Assembly: GCA_040506195.1 (NCBI GenBank)
Contig: JBEVXH010000001.1
Location: forward strand, 496,001 to 560,000
Direction of reading: 5' to 3'
Origin: Thiodiazotropha sp040506195
GTDB lineage: Bacteria > Pseudomonadota > Gammaproteobacteria > Chromatiales > Chromatiaceae
DNA: 64,000 nt
Below are positions 25,925 through 32,765 of this stretch, piece after piece (position 1 is the stretch's first letter; every line of letters starts with the position of its first letter). The position numbers and the translations under genes were made by a program. The notes under the pieces were generated by a model that worked only from the letters and a program-made list of their open reading frames with translations, was not told the origin of the DNA and made no database searches.

Positions 25925-25992
25925 TGGATATTTATGGGTATTTTTCTGGATAATTCTGATTAATTCTTGCCTTTATGGATATTTATGGGTAT
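25925..25992 (+). promoter_or_regulatory. Direct repeats upstream of fic, likely operator
   Basis: A 17-bp sequence, TGGATATTTATGGGTAT, occurs exactly at 25925-25941 and 25976-25992. A shorter ATGGGTAT follows around 25997-26004 at the start codon. Tandem sites over the promoter and start of a gene encoding a winged-helix protein suggest autoregulation. Confidence 0.5.
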
Positions 25993-26002
25993 CTATATGG
26001 GT

Positions 26003-27055
26003 ATGAGCTTGAACACAGACACCCTCAATATCACTCGTGAAGTCCTCTCGCTGGTTGCTGAGCTGGATGAGTTCAAGGGCGCGTGGCGCGCCCTGGGAAC
26101 GCTCGCCCCGGAGCGGCTGTCGGCCCTTCGCCATGTCGCGACAATCGAGAGTATCGGCTCATCAACCCGCATTGAGGGCAGCAAGCTATCCGACCGGGAG
26201 GTCGACCGGTTACTCAGGAACATCGAGATCAAAAAGTTCGAAACCCGCGACGAACAGGAAGTTGCGGGCTATGCCGAAGTCATGGAAACGATCTTCGCCC
26301 ATGCCGATGACATTGACCTCACAGAAAACCATGTCAAACAGTTGCACCGCGACCTGCTCGTCTACAGCACCAAGGACGAACGCCACAGGGGCGAATACAA
26401 AACCAATACCAACCATGTGATGGCATTTGACGCCGAGGGCAAAGAGATCGGCATCGTGTTCGAGACGGCCACGCCTTTCGACACACCCCGTCTGATGGCT
26501 GAATTGGTCGGATGGACAAGAAAGGCGCTGCAAGAAAAACAGCTTCATCCGCTCCTGGTCATTGCGGTCTTTACTGTTGTGTTCCTGGTAATCCACCCCT
26601 TCCAGGACGGTAATGGCCGCCTGTCACGCGTGCTCACATCGTTGCTGCTCCTGCGGAGCGGCTACGCCTATGCGCCCTACAGCTCACTGGAAAGCGTAAT
26701 CGAGCAAACCAAGGAAGGTTATTACATGGCGTTACGCGGCACGCAAGGTATGATCCGCACCGCCACCCCCGACTGGCAACCATGGGTCATATACTTTCTG
26801 CGCGCCCTGCAAAAACAAAAAGCGCGACTGGAAACCAAGATCGCGCGCGAGAAAATCCTGCTCGACAAACTGCCGGAACTCTCCGTGCAAATCCTGGAAC
26901 TCGCCAAGGCGCACGGACGCCTGACCATCGGCCAGATTGTCGAGATCACAGGGGCCAACCGCAACACGGTGAAAAAGCACCTGCAAATACTCGTCGCGGC
27001 GGGGCACCTAACCCAGCACGGTATTGGCAAAGGAACCTGGTACGCACGTGGATAA
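26003..27055 (+). CDS. Fic-domain protein with C-terminal winged helix
   Basis: A 350-residue protein if started at MSLNTDTLN (26003); an in-frame start at 25967 is less likely because it would lie in the repeat region. The N-terminal helical part has SIGSSTRIEGSKLSD, resembling the (S/T)xxxE(G/N) inhibitory motif of autoinhibited Fic proteins. The core has the complete FIC motif HPFQDGNGRLSR (residues about 199-210), expected to transfer AMP from ATP to a target hydroxyl. The last 80 residues form a winged-helix domain (LTIGQIVEITGANRNTVKKH). This is the widespread Fic/HTH arrangement whose targets are mostly unknown. There is no separate antitoxin gene. Confidence 0.88.
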   Translation: MSLNTDTLNITREVLSLVAELDEFKGAWRALGTLAPERLSALRHVATIESIGSSTRIEGSKLSDREVDRLLRNIEIKKFETRDEQEVAGYAEVMETIFAHADDIDLTENHVKQLHRDLLVYSTKDERHRGEYKTNTNHVMAFDAEGKEIGIVFETATPFDTPRLMAELVGWTRKALQEKQLHPLLVIAVFTVVFLVIHPFQDGNGRLSRVLTSLLLLRSGYAYAPYSSLESVIEQTKEGYYMALRGTQGMIRTATPDWQPWVIYFLRALQKQKARLETKIAREKILLDKLPELSVQILELAKAHGRLTIGQIVEITGANRNTVKKHLQILVAAGHLTQHGIGKGTWYARG

Positions 27056-27083
27056 TCCGGTCAAAGAGAACCAGGCTTTTTAT

Positions 27084-27104
27084 GTCGTAGGTTCGAATCT
27101 CCTT
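27084..27104 (+). repeat. tRNA T-arm-like 21-bp direct repeat, right copy
   Basis: Identical to 25642-25662 and placed 29 nt after the fic stop. It ends just before the bidirectional terminator and the functional tRNA-Lys gene on the other strand. Confidence 0.6.
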
Positions 27105-27111
27105 TAGACAT

Positions 27112-27144
27112 AAAAAAACCCGAACTGCCAGGTTCGGGTTTTTT
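27112..27144. terminator. Bidirectional intrinsic terminator between fic and the tRNA operon
   Basis: Stem CCCGAAC/GTTCGGG (27119-27125 with 27132-27138), flanked by seven A residues on one side and six T residues on the other. It can stop both fic and the minus-strand tRNA transcript. Confidence 0.85.
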
Positions 27145-27151
27145 ATAAGTT

Positions 27152-27227
27152 TGGTGGGCCATGTAGGATTCGAACCTACGACCAATGGATTAAGAGTCCA
27201 CTGCTCTACCAGCTGAGCTAATGGCCC
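27152..27227 (-). tRNA. tRNA-Lys (anticodon CUU)
   Basis: A 76-nt cloverleaf with CCA encoded. The acceptor is GGGCCAT/ATGGCCC, the anticodon loop CTCTTAA (anticodon CTT) and the T-arm GTAGGTTCGAATCCTAC. It is the last gene of the tRNA operon. Its 3' end is partly duplicated at 25557-25574. Confidence 0.95.
27153..27170 (+). repeat. tRNA-Lys 3' end, right copy of the islet direct repeat
   Basis: The 3' end of the functional tRNA-Lys, matching 25557-25574 at 17 of 18 positions. It is the probable attachment site core for the element that left the Fic islet. Confidence 0.55.
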
Positions 27228-27268
27228 ATGAGCTGTTGCCCCCATGTAAAATGGAGTGCTTGCGATAA

Positions 27269-27345
27269 TGGGGTGGACGATGGGTCTCGAACCCACGACC
27301 GCCGGAACCACAATCCGGAGCTCTACCAACTGAGCTACGTCCACC
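27269..27345 (-). tRNA. tRNA-His (anticodon GUG)
   Basis: Acceptor GTGGACG/CGTCCAC with C as discriminator, encoded CCA and an extra G at position -1 as expected for tRNA-His. The anticodon loop TTGTGGT gives GTG. Confidence 0.95.
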
Positions 27346-27393
27346 ATTGACCGTTTCTTTCCGGCTGCAACTTTGCAACCTGTCCTGCAGACT

Positions 27394-27766
27394 TGGCACG
27401 CCCGGCAGGACTCGAACCTGCTACCCTCGGCTTAGCTTACCAACTACGTCTTTCGACGCCCCCGCAGGGTTTGTGGTCTGGACTATCTCTTCACCGTCTC
27501 AGGTGTCGCACGTATAGTCTCTACGGATCCCCTCTGCATCTGTCGTAACCTGCAGTCCCAGACAGATCCGGTTGCCTATCCAGCATAATATGGCTGGTTC
27601 AACCAAAGGTTTCCTCGGGATTGCCATCAGCACAACCTGTTAAGGTTTCCCCGATACAGTGCGATCCACTTTATGAGTTGCATTCCTCATAAAGGCTCCT
27701 GATTGCACATAACCTGGGCCATGTGCGCTCAAAGGCCGATGCTCTATCCAAATGAGCTACGGGCGC
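27394..27766 (-). tRNA. tRNA-Arg (anticodon UCU), interrupted by a group I intron
   Basis: The gene is split. Exon 1 (27732-27766, 35 nt) runs from GCGCCCG through the D arm and 5' anticodon stem TCGGC to CTT. Exon 2 (27394-27435, 42 nt) starts CTAAGCCGAGGG and runs through the T arm to an encoded CCA. Joined, they give a 77-nt cloverleaf with a GCGCCCG/CGGGCGT acceptor and a 7-nt loop CTTCTAA, anticodon TCT. The body resembles E. coli argU. The intron lies between positions 34 and 35, inside the anticodon. It belongs to an operon with tRNA-Pro, tRNA-His and tRNA-Lys, so the transcript must splice to give a usable tRNA. Confidence 0.92.
27436..27731 (-). ncRNA. Group I self-splicing intron (IC3-like) in tRNA-Arg
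   Basis: A 296-nt intron without an endonuclease frame. Its 3' half has the conserved core: GTAGAGACTATACG (R element with the 5' P7 strand; complement of 27508-27519 and flank) and GGTGAAGAGATAGTCC (S element with the 3' P7 strand; complement of 27480-27491 and flank). These closely resemble the Azoarcus tRNA-Ile intron. A P2-like hairpin CTTTATGAG/CTCATAAAG (27669-27677 with 27686-27694) precedes GGGGAAACC. Exon 1 ends in T and the intron ends in G, as group I splicing requires. An extra hairpin GCACAT/ATGTGC sits near the 5' end. The exact P1 pairing was not resolved. Confidence 0.9.
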
Positions 27767-27773
27767 AGAAAAC

Positions 27774-27850
27774 TGGTCGGGGTAGAGAGATTCGAACTCC
27801 CGACATCCTGCTCCCAAAGCAGGCGCGCTACCAGACTGCGCTATACCCCG
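27774..27850 (-). tRNA. tRNA-Pro (anticodon UGG)
   Basis: 77 nt with acceptor CGGGGTA/TACCCCG, encoded CCA and anticodon loop TTTGGGA giving TGG. It is the first gene of the operon, only 7 nt upstream of the split tRNA-Arg gene. Confidence 0.95.
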
Positions 27851-27864
27851 AAAATCACCCCAAA

Positions 27865-27892
27865 AGTATATCCCTACACCCTGGGTGAGCAA
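27865..27892 (-). promoter_or_regulatory. Promoter of the tRNA operon
   Basis: On the minus strand TTGCTC (complement of 27887-27892), a 16-bp spacer and TATACT (complement of 27865-27870), 14 nt before tRNA-Pro. The -10 is good and the -35 weak. The spacer is GC-rich. Confidence 0.55.
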
Positions 27893-28015
27893 AGGGGGGG
27901 AATAATACTGACGATGCCCCTTCAGGTCAATGGTGGCGGGCATTGCGCACTGACAGTTCGTTCAGCTTTCTGTATCATCCCCACCCTGATTTCAATATGA
28001 CACCCGGAAACATCA

Positions 28016-28876
28016 ATGAGTGCGCAGATTCTCGACGGCAAGGCCATCGCGGCCGATCTCAGGCAACAGATCAAACGGAGCGTTGAACAACGCGTGGCGG
28101 CGGGCTTGCGTCGACCCGGTCTGGCGGTGGTTCTGGTGGGGGATAATCCCGCATCCCAGGTCTATGTAAGGAATAAGCGTAAGTCCTGCGACGAGGTGGG
28201 GTTCCACTCTGTCTCTCACGATCTTCCTGCCTCAACCACCGAGGAAGAACTGCTGGCGCTGATCGATCAGTTGAACGAGGATGAAGCGATCGACGGCATT
28301 CTGGTGCAACTGCCCCTGCCGGAACAGATCGATGAAGAGGCCGTCATCGAGCGCATTCTGCCGACCAAGGATGTGGACGGCTTCCATCCCTACAATGTAG
28401 GGCGTCTGGTGCTGCGTATGCCCCTGTTGCGCTCCTGCACCCCCAAGGGAATCATGACCCTGCTGGCGAAAACCGGTCAGAAACTGGAGGGACTCGATGC
28501 GGTCATCATCGGCCAGTCCAACATCGTCGGCCGTCCTATGGCTTTGGAGCTGCTGGCGGCGCGCTGCACCATCACGGTCTGTCACAGTCGCACCAAGGAT
28601 CTGGCGGAGAAGGCGCGCAATGCCGATATCCTGGTGGTCGCCATCGGTCGCGCCGAGTACGTGCCGGGGGATTGGATCAAACAGGGCGCCATCGTCATCG
28701 ATGTGGGCATGAACCGCAATGAGGACGGCAAGCTGGTGGGAGACGTGGATTTCGAGTCAGCGAGTGAAAGGGCCAGCTGGATCACGCCGGTACCCGGCGG
28801 TGTCGGACCGATGACCATCGTAACCCTGCTGGAGAACACCCTGCAGGCGGCGGAGCTGCACAGCTCAACAAAATAG
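28016..28876 (+). CDS. folD: Bifunctional methylenetetrahydrofolate dehydrogenase/cyclohydrolase
   Basis: Enzyme of one-carbon metabolism that interconverts methylene-, methenyl- and formyl-tetrahydrofolate with NADP. The 286-residue product has the substrate motif SQVYVRNKRKSCDEVG with the catalytic lysine, DGILVQLPLP, the NADP-binding VIIGQSNIVGRPMALELL and the C-terminal PVPGGVGPMTIVTLLENT. It stands alone between the tRNA operon and the convergent cysS. Confidence 0.97.
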   Translation: MSAQILDGKAIAADLRQQIKRSVEQRVAAGLRRPGLAVVLVGDNPASQVYVRNKRKSCDEVGFHSVSHDLPASTTEEELLALIDQLNEDEAIDGILVQLPLPEQIDEEAVIERILPTKDVDGFHPYNVGRLVLRMPLLRSCTPKGIMTLLAKTGQKLEGLDAVIIGQSNIVGRPMALELLAARCTITVCHSRTKDLAEKARNADILVVAIGRAEYVPGDWIKQGAIVIDVGMNRNEDGKLVGDVDFESASERASWITPVPGGVGPMTIVTLLENTLQAAELHSSTK

Positions 28877-28893
28877 CTTCATCATGGTCAAAC

Positions 28894-28911
28894 GGTGCGG
28901 CTTGCCGCACC
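28894..28911. terminator. Shared hairpin between folD and cysS
   Basis: A 7-bp stem GGTGCGG/CCGCACC with loop CTTG lies between the two convergent stop codons. There is little T on either side, so termination may be modest. Confidence 0.6.
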
Positions 28912-28918
28912 GATTGAC

Positions 28919-30307
28919 TTATCCCCTACGCCAGGCGGTACCTTGGGGCCCGTCTTCCAGAATGATGCCGGCAGCTTGCAGGTCGTCGCGGATACGGTCG
29001 GCTTCGCCCCAGTTTTTCTCCGACCTGGCATCGATACGCGCCTGGATCATCGCTTCTATTTTACTGTCCGGTAGAGTGTCGTCCCCCGCTTGCGCGCCGC
29101 CCCGCAGATAATCCTCGGGATCGTCCTGCAGGATGCCGAGCATCCCGCCCAGTTCTCTCAGCACACCGGCCAGACCGGCGGCGGCGCTCACATCGTTATC
29201 TTTCAGGCGGTTGATCTCGCGCACCATGTCGAACAGCACCGCCAGCGCCTCGGGGGTGTTGAAATCGTCATCCATGGCATCGCGGAATCGACTGACATAA
29301 CTTTCACCACCGGCTGCCGGCGCTTCGGGAATACCCCTCAATGCGGTATAGAACCGGGTCAGTGCGGCACGGGCATTATCCAGATGCTCGGTGTCGTAGT
29401 TGAGCGGCGAACGGTAGTGACTGGTAAGGATGAAGTAGCGAACCTCCTCAGCCCGGTAGTGCTCGAGGATCTCTCTCACGGTGAAGAAGTTACCCAACGA
29501 TTTGGACATCTTCTCGTCGTTGATGCGCACGAATCCATTGTGCATCCAGTATTTGACGAAGGGATGTCCGGTCGCACCCTCGGATTGGGCGATCTCGTTC
29601 TCATGATGGGGAAAGGTGAGATCCGCGCCCCCGCCGTGGATATCGAAGCTGTCGCCAAGGGCCTTGGTGGACATGGCTGAACACTCGATGTGCCAGCCGG
29701 GACGTCCGCGCCCCCAGGGAGAATCCCATGCCGGTTCGTCCGGTTTTGCCCCCTTCCATAAAGCAAAATCGAGAGGGTCCCGCTTGGCATCCCCCGGTTC
29801 CACCCGGGCGCCGGCGCGCAGATCCTCGACCGACTTACCGGAGAGTTTGCCGTAGTCGCTGAAACTGCGCACATCGTAGTAGACATCGCCGTTGTCCACG
29901 GCGTAGGCATGTCCATTCTCGATCAGGCGGGTGATCATCGCCAGGATCTCCTCCATGTGCTGGGTCGCCTTGGGCTCATCCGTGGGTCGCAGCACGTCCA
30001 ATGCATCGGCATCCTGGTGCATGGCCTGAATGAATTCCTCGGTAAGCTCGCCGAAGGGCACACCCTTCTCATTGGCCCGGTTGATGATCTTGTCGTCGAT
30101 ATCGGTGATATTGCGGATATAGCTTACCTCGTAGCCACTCGCCTGCAGGTAACGATAGACCACATCGAACACCACCATCACCCGGGCATGCCCGAGATGA
30201 CAGAGATCGTAGACCGTCATACCACAGACATACATGCGAACCATACCGGCCCGTAGGGGTTGAAAGGTCTCTTTGCGGTTGCTGAGATCGTTATAGAGCT
30301 TGAGCAT
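28919..30307 (-). CDS. cysS: Cysteinyl-tRNA synthetase
   Basis: Class I synthetase. The 462-residue product has the zinc-binding YVCGMTVYD, the HIGH-type motif HLGHARVMV, the tRNA-binding HHENEIAQSE segment with WMHNGFV, the KMSKSLGNFF loop and a C-terminal anticodon-binding helical domain ending GPQGTAWRRG. Length and motif order are typical. Confidence 0.97.
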   Translation of the reverse strand: MLKLYNDLSNRKETFQPLRAGMVRMYVCGMTVYDLCHLGHARVMVVFDVVYRYLQASGYEVSYIRNITDIDDKIINRANEKGVPFGELTEEFIQAMHQDADALDVLRPTDEPKATQHMEEILAMITRLIENGHAYAVDNGDVYYDVRSFSDYGKLSGKSVEDLRAGARVEPGDAKRDPLDFALWKGAKPDEPAWDSPWGRGRPGWHIECSAMSTKALGDSFDIHGGGADLTFPHHENEIAQSEGATGHPFVKYWMHNGFVRINDEKMSKSLGNFFTVREILEHYRAEEVRYFILTSHYRSPLNYDTEHLDNARAALTRFYTALRGIPEAPAAGGESYVSRFRDAMDDDFNTPEALAVLFDMVREINRLKDNDVSAAAGLAGVLRELGGMLGILQDDPEDYLRGGAQAGDDTLPDSKIEAMIQARIDARSEKNWGEADRIRDDLQAAGIILEDGPQGTAWRRG

Positions 30308-30575
30308 AGTGGTTCACATCAACAGGAGAGTAAGTGCCGCGCATCTTAACGAAAAGCGGCGTTTTCCTCAAAGCTCGACAGCCGGCACCACCCAATCGCC
30401 AGAAGCTACAAATATCGTTAGCGAATCCACAGTGAAATACTCTGACAATAACCATGTAAAGTGTAAACCTTCTTTCCAGTAGGGAATTAATCGTGCAATG
30501 ACCGCTGCCACATAACAATGGATATTCAATCAACCGAAATCACTAAGCCAATGAAATTTAGCAATAAAGAAATTC
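30308..30575. other. Intergenic region upstream of the hydrogenase operon
   Basis: No gene seen. It lies between the divergent cysS and hydrogenase operons. The cysS promoter and enhancer-type sites for a sigma-54 activator (HoxA/HupR-like, encoded elsewhere) would be expected here, but none could be read with confidence. Confidence 0.4.
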
Positions 30576-30591
30576 CGGCACATATATTGCG
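30576..30591 (+). promoter_or_regulatory. Sigma-54-type promoter of the hydrogenase operon
   Basis: CGGCACATATATTGC places the invariant GG (30577-30578) and GC (30589-30590) exactly 10 nt apart, matching the -24/-12 consensus TGGCAC-N5-TTGC except the first T. The ATG of the small-subunit gene is 72 nt downstream. Uptake hydrogenase operons in proteobacteria are often RpoN-dependent. Confidence 0.7.
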
Positions 30592-30662
30592 GGTTATGTG
30601 GCCTTGTCTCTAGCAGACTGCAGCACCCAAATCGCCTCATTAAGATAACCGGAGACCGACAG

Positions 30663-31784
30663 ATGGCAGCGCACGATTTCGATTTTTCAGCAGTGGAGAA
30701 ACGCTTGGGCGTATCACGCAGGACCTTTCTCAAGTTCTGTACCGGTGTAGCGGCATCTCTCGGCCTATCATCCAGTGCCGCCATGGCGATGGCGCAAGCG
30801 GTAGCCGATCCGAAAAAACGCCCGCCTGTCATCTGGCTGCATGGGCAAGAGTGCACGGGACCCAGCGAGGCCCTGTTGCGTTCTGAGCAACCTTCCCTGG
30901 AACATCTCATTCTCGACCTGATCTCCCTCGACTATCACCAGACCCTGGACACCGGCGCCGGACATCAGGTGGAGGAGATCAAGAAAAAGGTCATGCAGGA
31001 GAACAAGGGCCAATACCTGCTGGTGGTGGAAGGCGCCATCCCTCTCGCCAGCGACGGCATCTTCTGCAAGATCGGCGGCGAAACCATGGTCGACATCACC
31101 CGGGAAGCGGCGGAGCACGCGGCTGCCATCGTCGCATTCGGCTCCTGCGCCAGCTGGGGTGGCGTCCAGTCGGCGGAACCCAATCCTACCGGTGCGGTGG
31201 GTGCGCCGCAATTTCTATCCGGAAAAACAGTGGTGACCATCCCTGGTTGCCCACCCAATCCGGCCAACTTTATCGGTACGGTACTCTACTTCGTGACCTA
31301 CGGTAAGCTGCCGCCCATCGATGAGAAGGGTCGTCCGAAGTGGGCCTACGGCCGCTTGATCCATGAAAATTGCTACCGCCGGCCCCACTTCGACGCCGGC
31401 CGCTTCGCCGAGGAGTTCGGTGACGAGGGACACCGCAAGGGCTGGTGCCTCTATAAACTCGGCTGCAAGGGCCCCGAGACCTACAACAACTGCCCGAGCC
31501 TGGAATTCAACAATGTGGGCGGCGGTGTCTGGCCGATCGGCGTCGGCCACCCCTGTTTCGGCTGTTCGGAAGGGGGCGTCGGCTTCAGCAAACCCCTGTT
31601 CAGCCTGGCCGACGTGAAGACCCACACCCCGCCCAACATGTTCCCCGCCATCGAGGACCGCGAAGGCAACGCCGGCTTCTCTCCCGGCGCGGCGGCCGTG
31701 GCCGGCGCTGCCGTCGGCCTGGCGGTCGGCGCCACCGCCATGGCATCAAAGAAGCTGGATGGTAAAGAGCAGGACGGGGAGTAA
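30663..31784 (+). CDS. hybO: [NiFe]-hydrogenase small subunit, HybO type
   Basis: Electron-transfer subunit of a membrane-bound periplasmic uptake hydrogenase. The 373-residue product has a twin-arginine signal (SRRTFLKF) and a C-terminal membrane anchor (AAAVAGAAVGLAVGATAMA). It keeps the YGRLIHENCYRRPHFDAGR, GWCLYKLGCKGPETYNNC and GHPCFGC blocks for the distal and medial clusters. Of the four usual proximal-cluster cysteines, C64 (in QECTGPSEA), C162 (GSCASWGG) and C196 (PGCPPNP) are present. The position expected to hold the second Cys of CxxC is Pro67 (codon CCC, 30861-30863). First gene of a hyb-like operon behind a sigma-54-type promoter. Confidence 0.94.
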   Translation: MAAHDFDFSAVEKRLGVSRRTFLKFCTGVAASLGLSSSAAMAMAQAVADPKKRPPVIWLHGQECTGPSEALLRSEQPSLEHLILDLISLDYHQTLDTGAGHQVEEIKKKVMQENKGQYLLVVEGAIPLASDGIFCKIGGETMVDITREAAEHAAAIVAFGSCASWGGVQSAEPNPTGAVGAPQFLSGKTVVTIPGCPPNPANFIGTVLYFVTYGKLPPIDEKGRPKWAYGRLIHENCYRRPHFDAGRFAEEFGDEGHRKGWCLYKLGCKGPETYNNCPSLEFNNVGGGVWPIGVGHPCFGCSEGGVGFSKPLFSLADVKTHTPPNMFPAIEDREGNAGFSPGAAAVAGAAVGLAVGATAMASKKLDGKEQDGE

Positions 31785-31793
31785 GGGGGCACC

Positions 31794-32765
31794 ATGAAAC
31801 GCAGAGACTTTCTCAAGGCCTCCCTTGGCGGCGGCGCAGCTCTTTTGGGCGCGGGCAACGCCGAGGCCCGAGGCAACCTGGAGCCGACGGAAGAGGCCAT
31901 CGGCATGCTCTACGACTCGACGCTGTGCATCGGTTGCAAGGCCTGTGTCAGCAAGTGCAAGGAGGTCAACGGCATGCCTCCGACCCCACTGGGCGATGAG
32001 ACTGCCTGGGACTCAGCCTACGACCTGTCTGCTCAAACCCTCAATGTGATCAAGGTCTACAGCGACGGCGAGGGTGAACTGAAGGATGCGGCGGAAAACG
32101 GCTACGCCTTCGAAAAACGCAGCTGTATGCACTGTGTCGACCCGGGTTGTGTCTCGGTCTGTCCGGTGACCGCCATGCGGCGCCATCCGAAGACCGGCAT
32201 CGTCACTCACCATCCCGATGCCTGCATCGGTTGCCGTACCTGCATGGTGGGCTGTCCCTATAACGTGCCCCAGTTCGACTACGACAATCCCTTCGGTGAG
32301 ATCCACAAATGTCAGATGTGCAACCAGGCCGGGGTCGAGCGCATCGACAAGGGTCAGATGACCGGCTGCGCCGAGGCCTGCCCCACCGGGGCCACCCTGT
32401 TCGGTTCGCGTAAGGCTCTGCTGGAAGAGGCCAAGCGTCGTATGACTTTGAAACCCGGCGAGATCTACAACTATCCTCGCGGTGACGTGCGCAGTCCCGA
32501 CAGCCACCACGAAAAGGCGGTACCCGAGTACCGGCAGCATGTCTGGGGCGAGAAGGAGGCGGGCGGCACCAACGTCCTGCACATCTCCTCCATCCCCTTC
32601 GACAAGCTCGGCATGCCGCCGCTGCAGGATCGCTCCTATGCCTCCATCTCGGAGACGGTTCAGCACACCCTCTACAGCTATATGGCACTGCCCGCCATCG
32701 CCCTGGCCGGACTCACCTATGTGGTGCGCCGTAACACCGAAGATGAGGAAGGAGACGACTCATGA
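31794..32765 (+). CDS. hybA: HybA-like four-cluster ferredoxin subunit
   Basis: A 323-residue periplasmic iron-sulfur protein with a twin-arginine signal (KRRDFLKASLGGG). It has cysteine groups CIGCKACVSKC, CMHCVDPGCVSVC, CIGCRTCMVGC and CQMCNQ...GCAEAC, enough for four [4Fe-4S] clusters. A C-terminal membrane helix follows (YMALPAIALAGLTYVV). It passes electrons between the hydrogenase small subunit and HybB. Start 9 nt after hybO; its end overlaps hybB by 4 nt. Confidence 0.94.
   Translation: MKRRDFLKASLGGGAALLGAGNAEARGNLEPTEEAIGMLYDSTLCIGCKACVSKCKEVNGMPPTPLGDETAWDSAYDLSAQTLNVIKVYSDGEGELKDAAENGYAFEKRSCMHCVDPGCVSVCPVTAMRRHPKTGIVTHHPDACIGCRTCMVGCPYNVPQFDYDNPFGEIHKCQMCNQAGVERIDKGQMTGCAEACPTGATLFGSRKALLEEAKRRMTLKPGEIYNYPRGDVRSPDSHHEKAVPEYRQHVWGEKEAGGTNVLHISSIPFDKLGMPPLQDRSYASISETVQHTLYSYMALPAIALAGLTYVVRRNTEDEEGDDS

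Noticed and set aside
26946..27943. Minus-strand frames covering tRNA genes
   Set aside because: They run through tRNA-Lys, tRNA-His, tRNA-Arg and tRNA-Pro and have no protein features.
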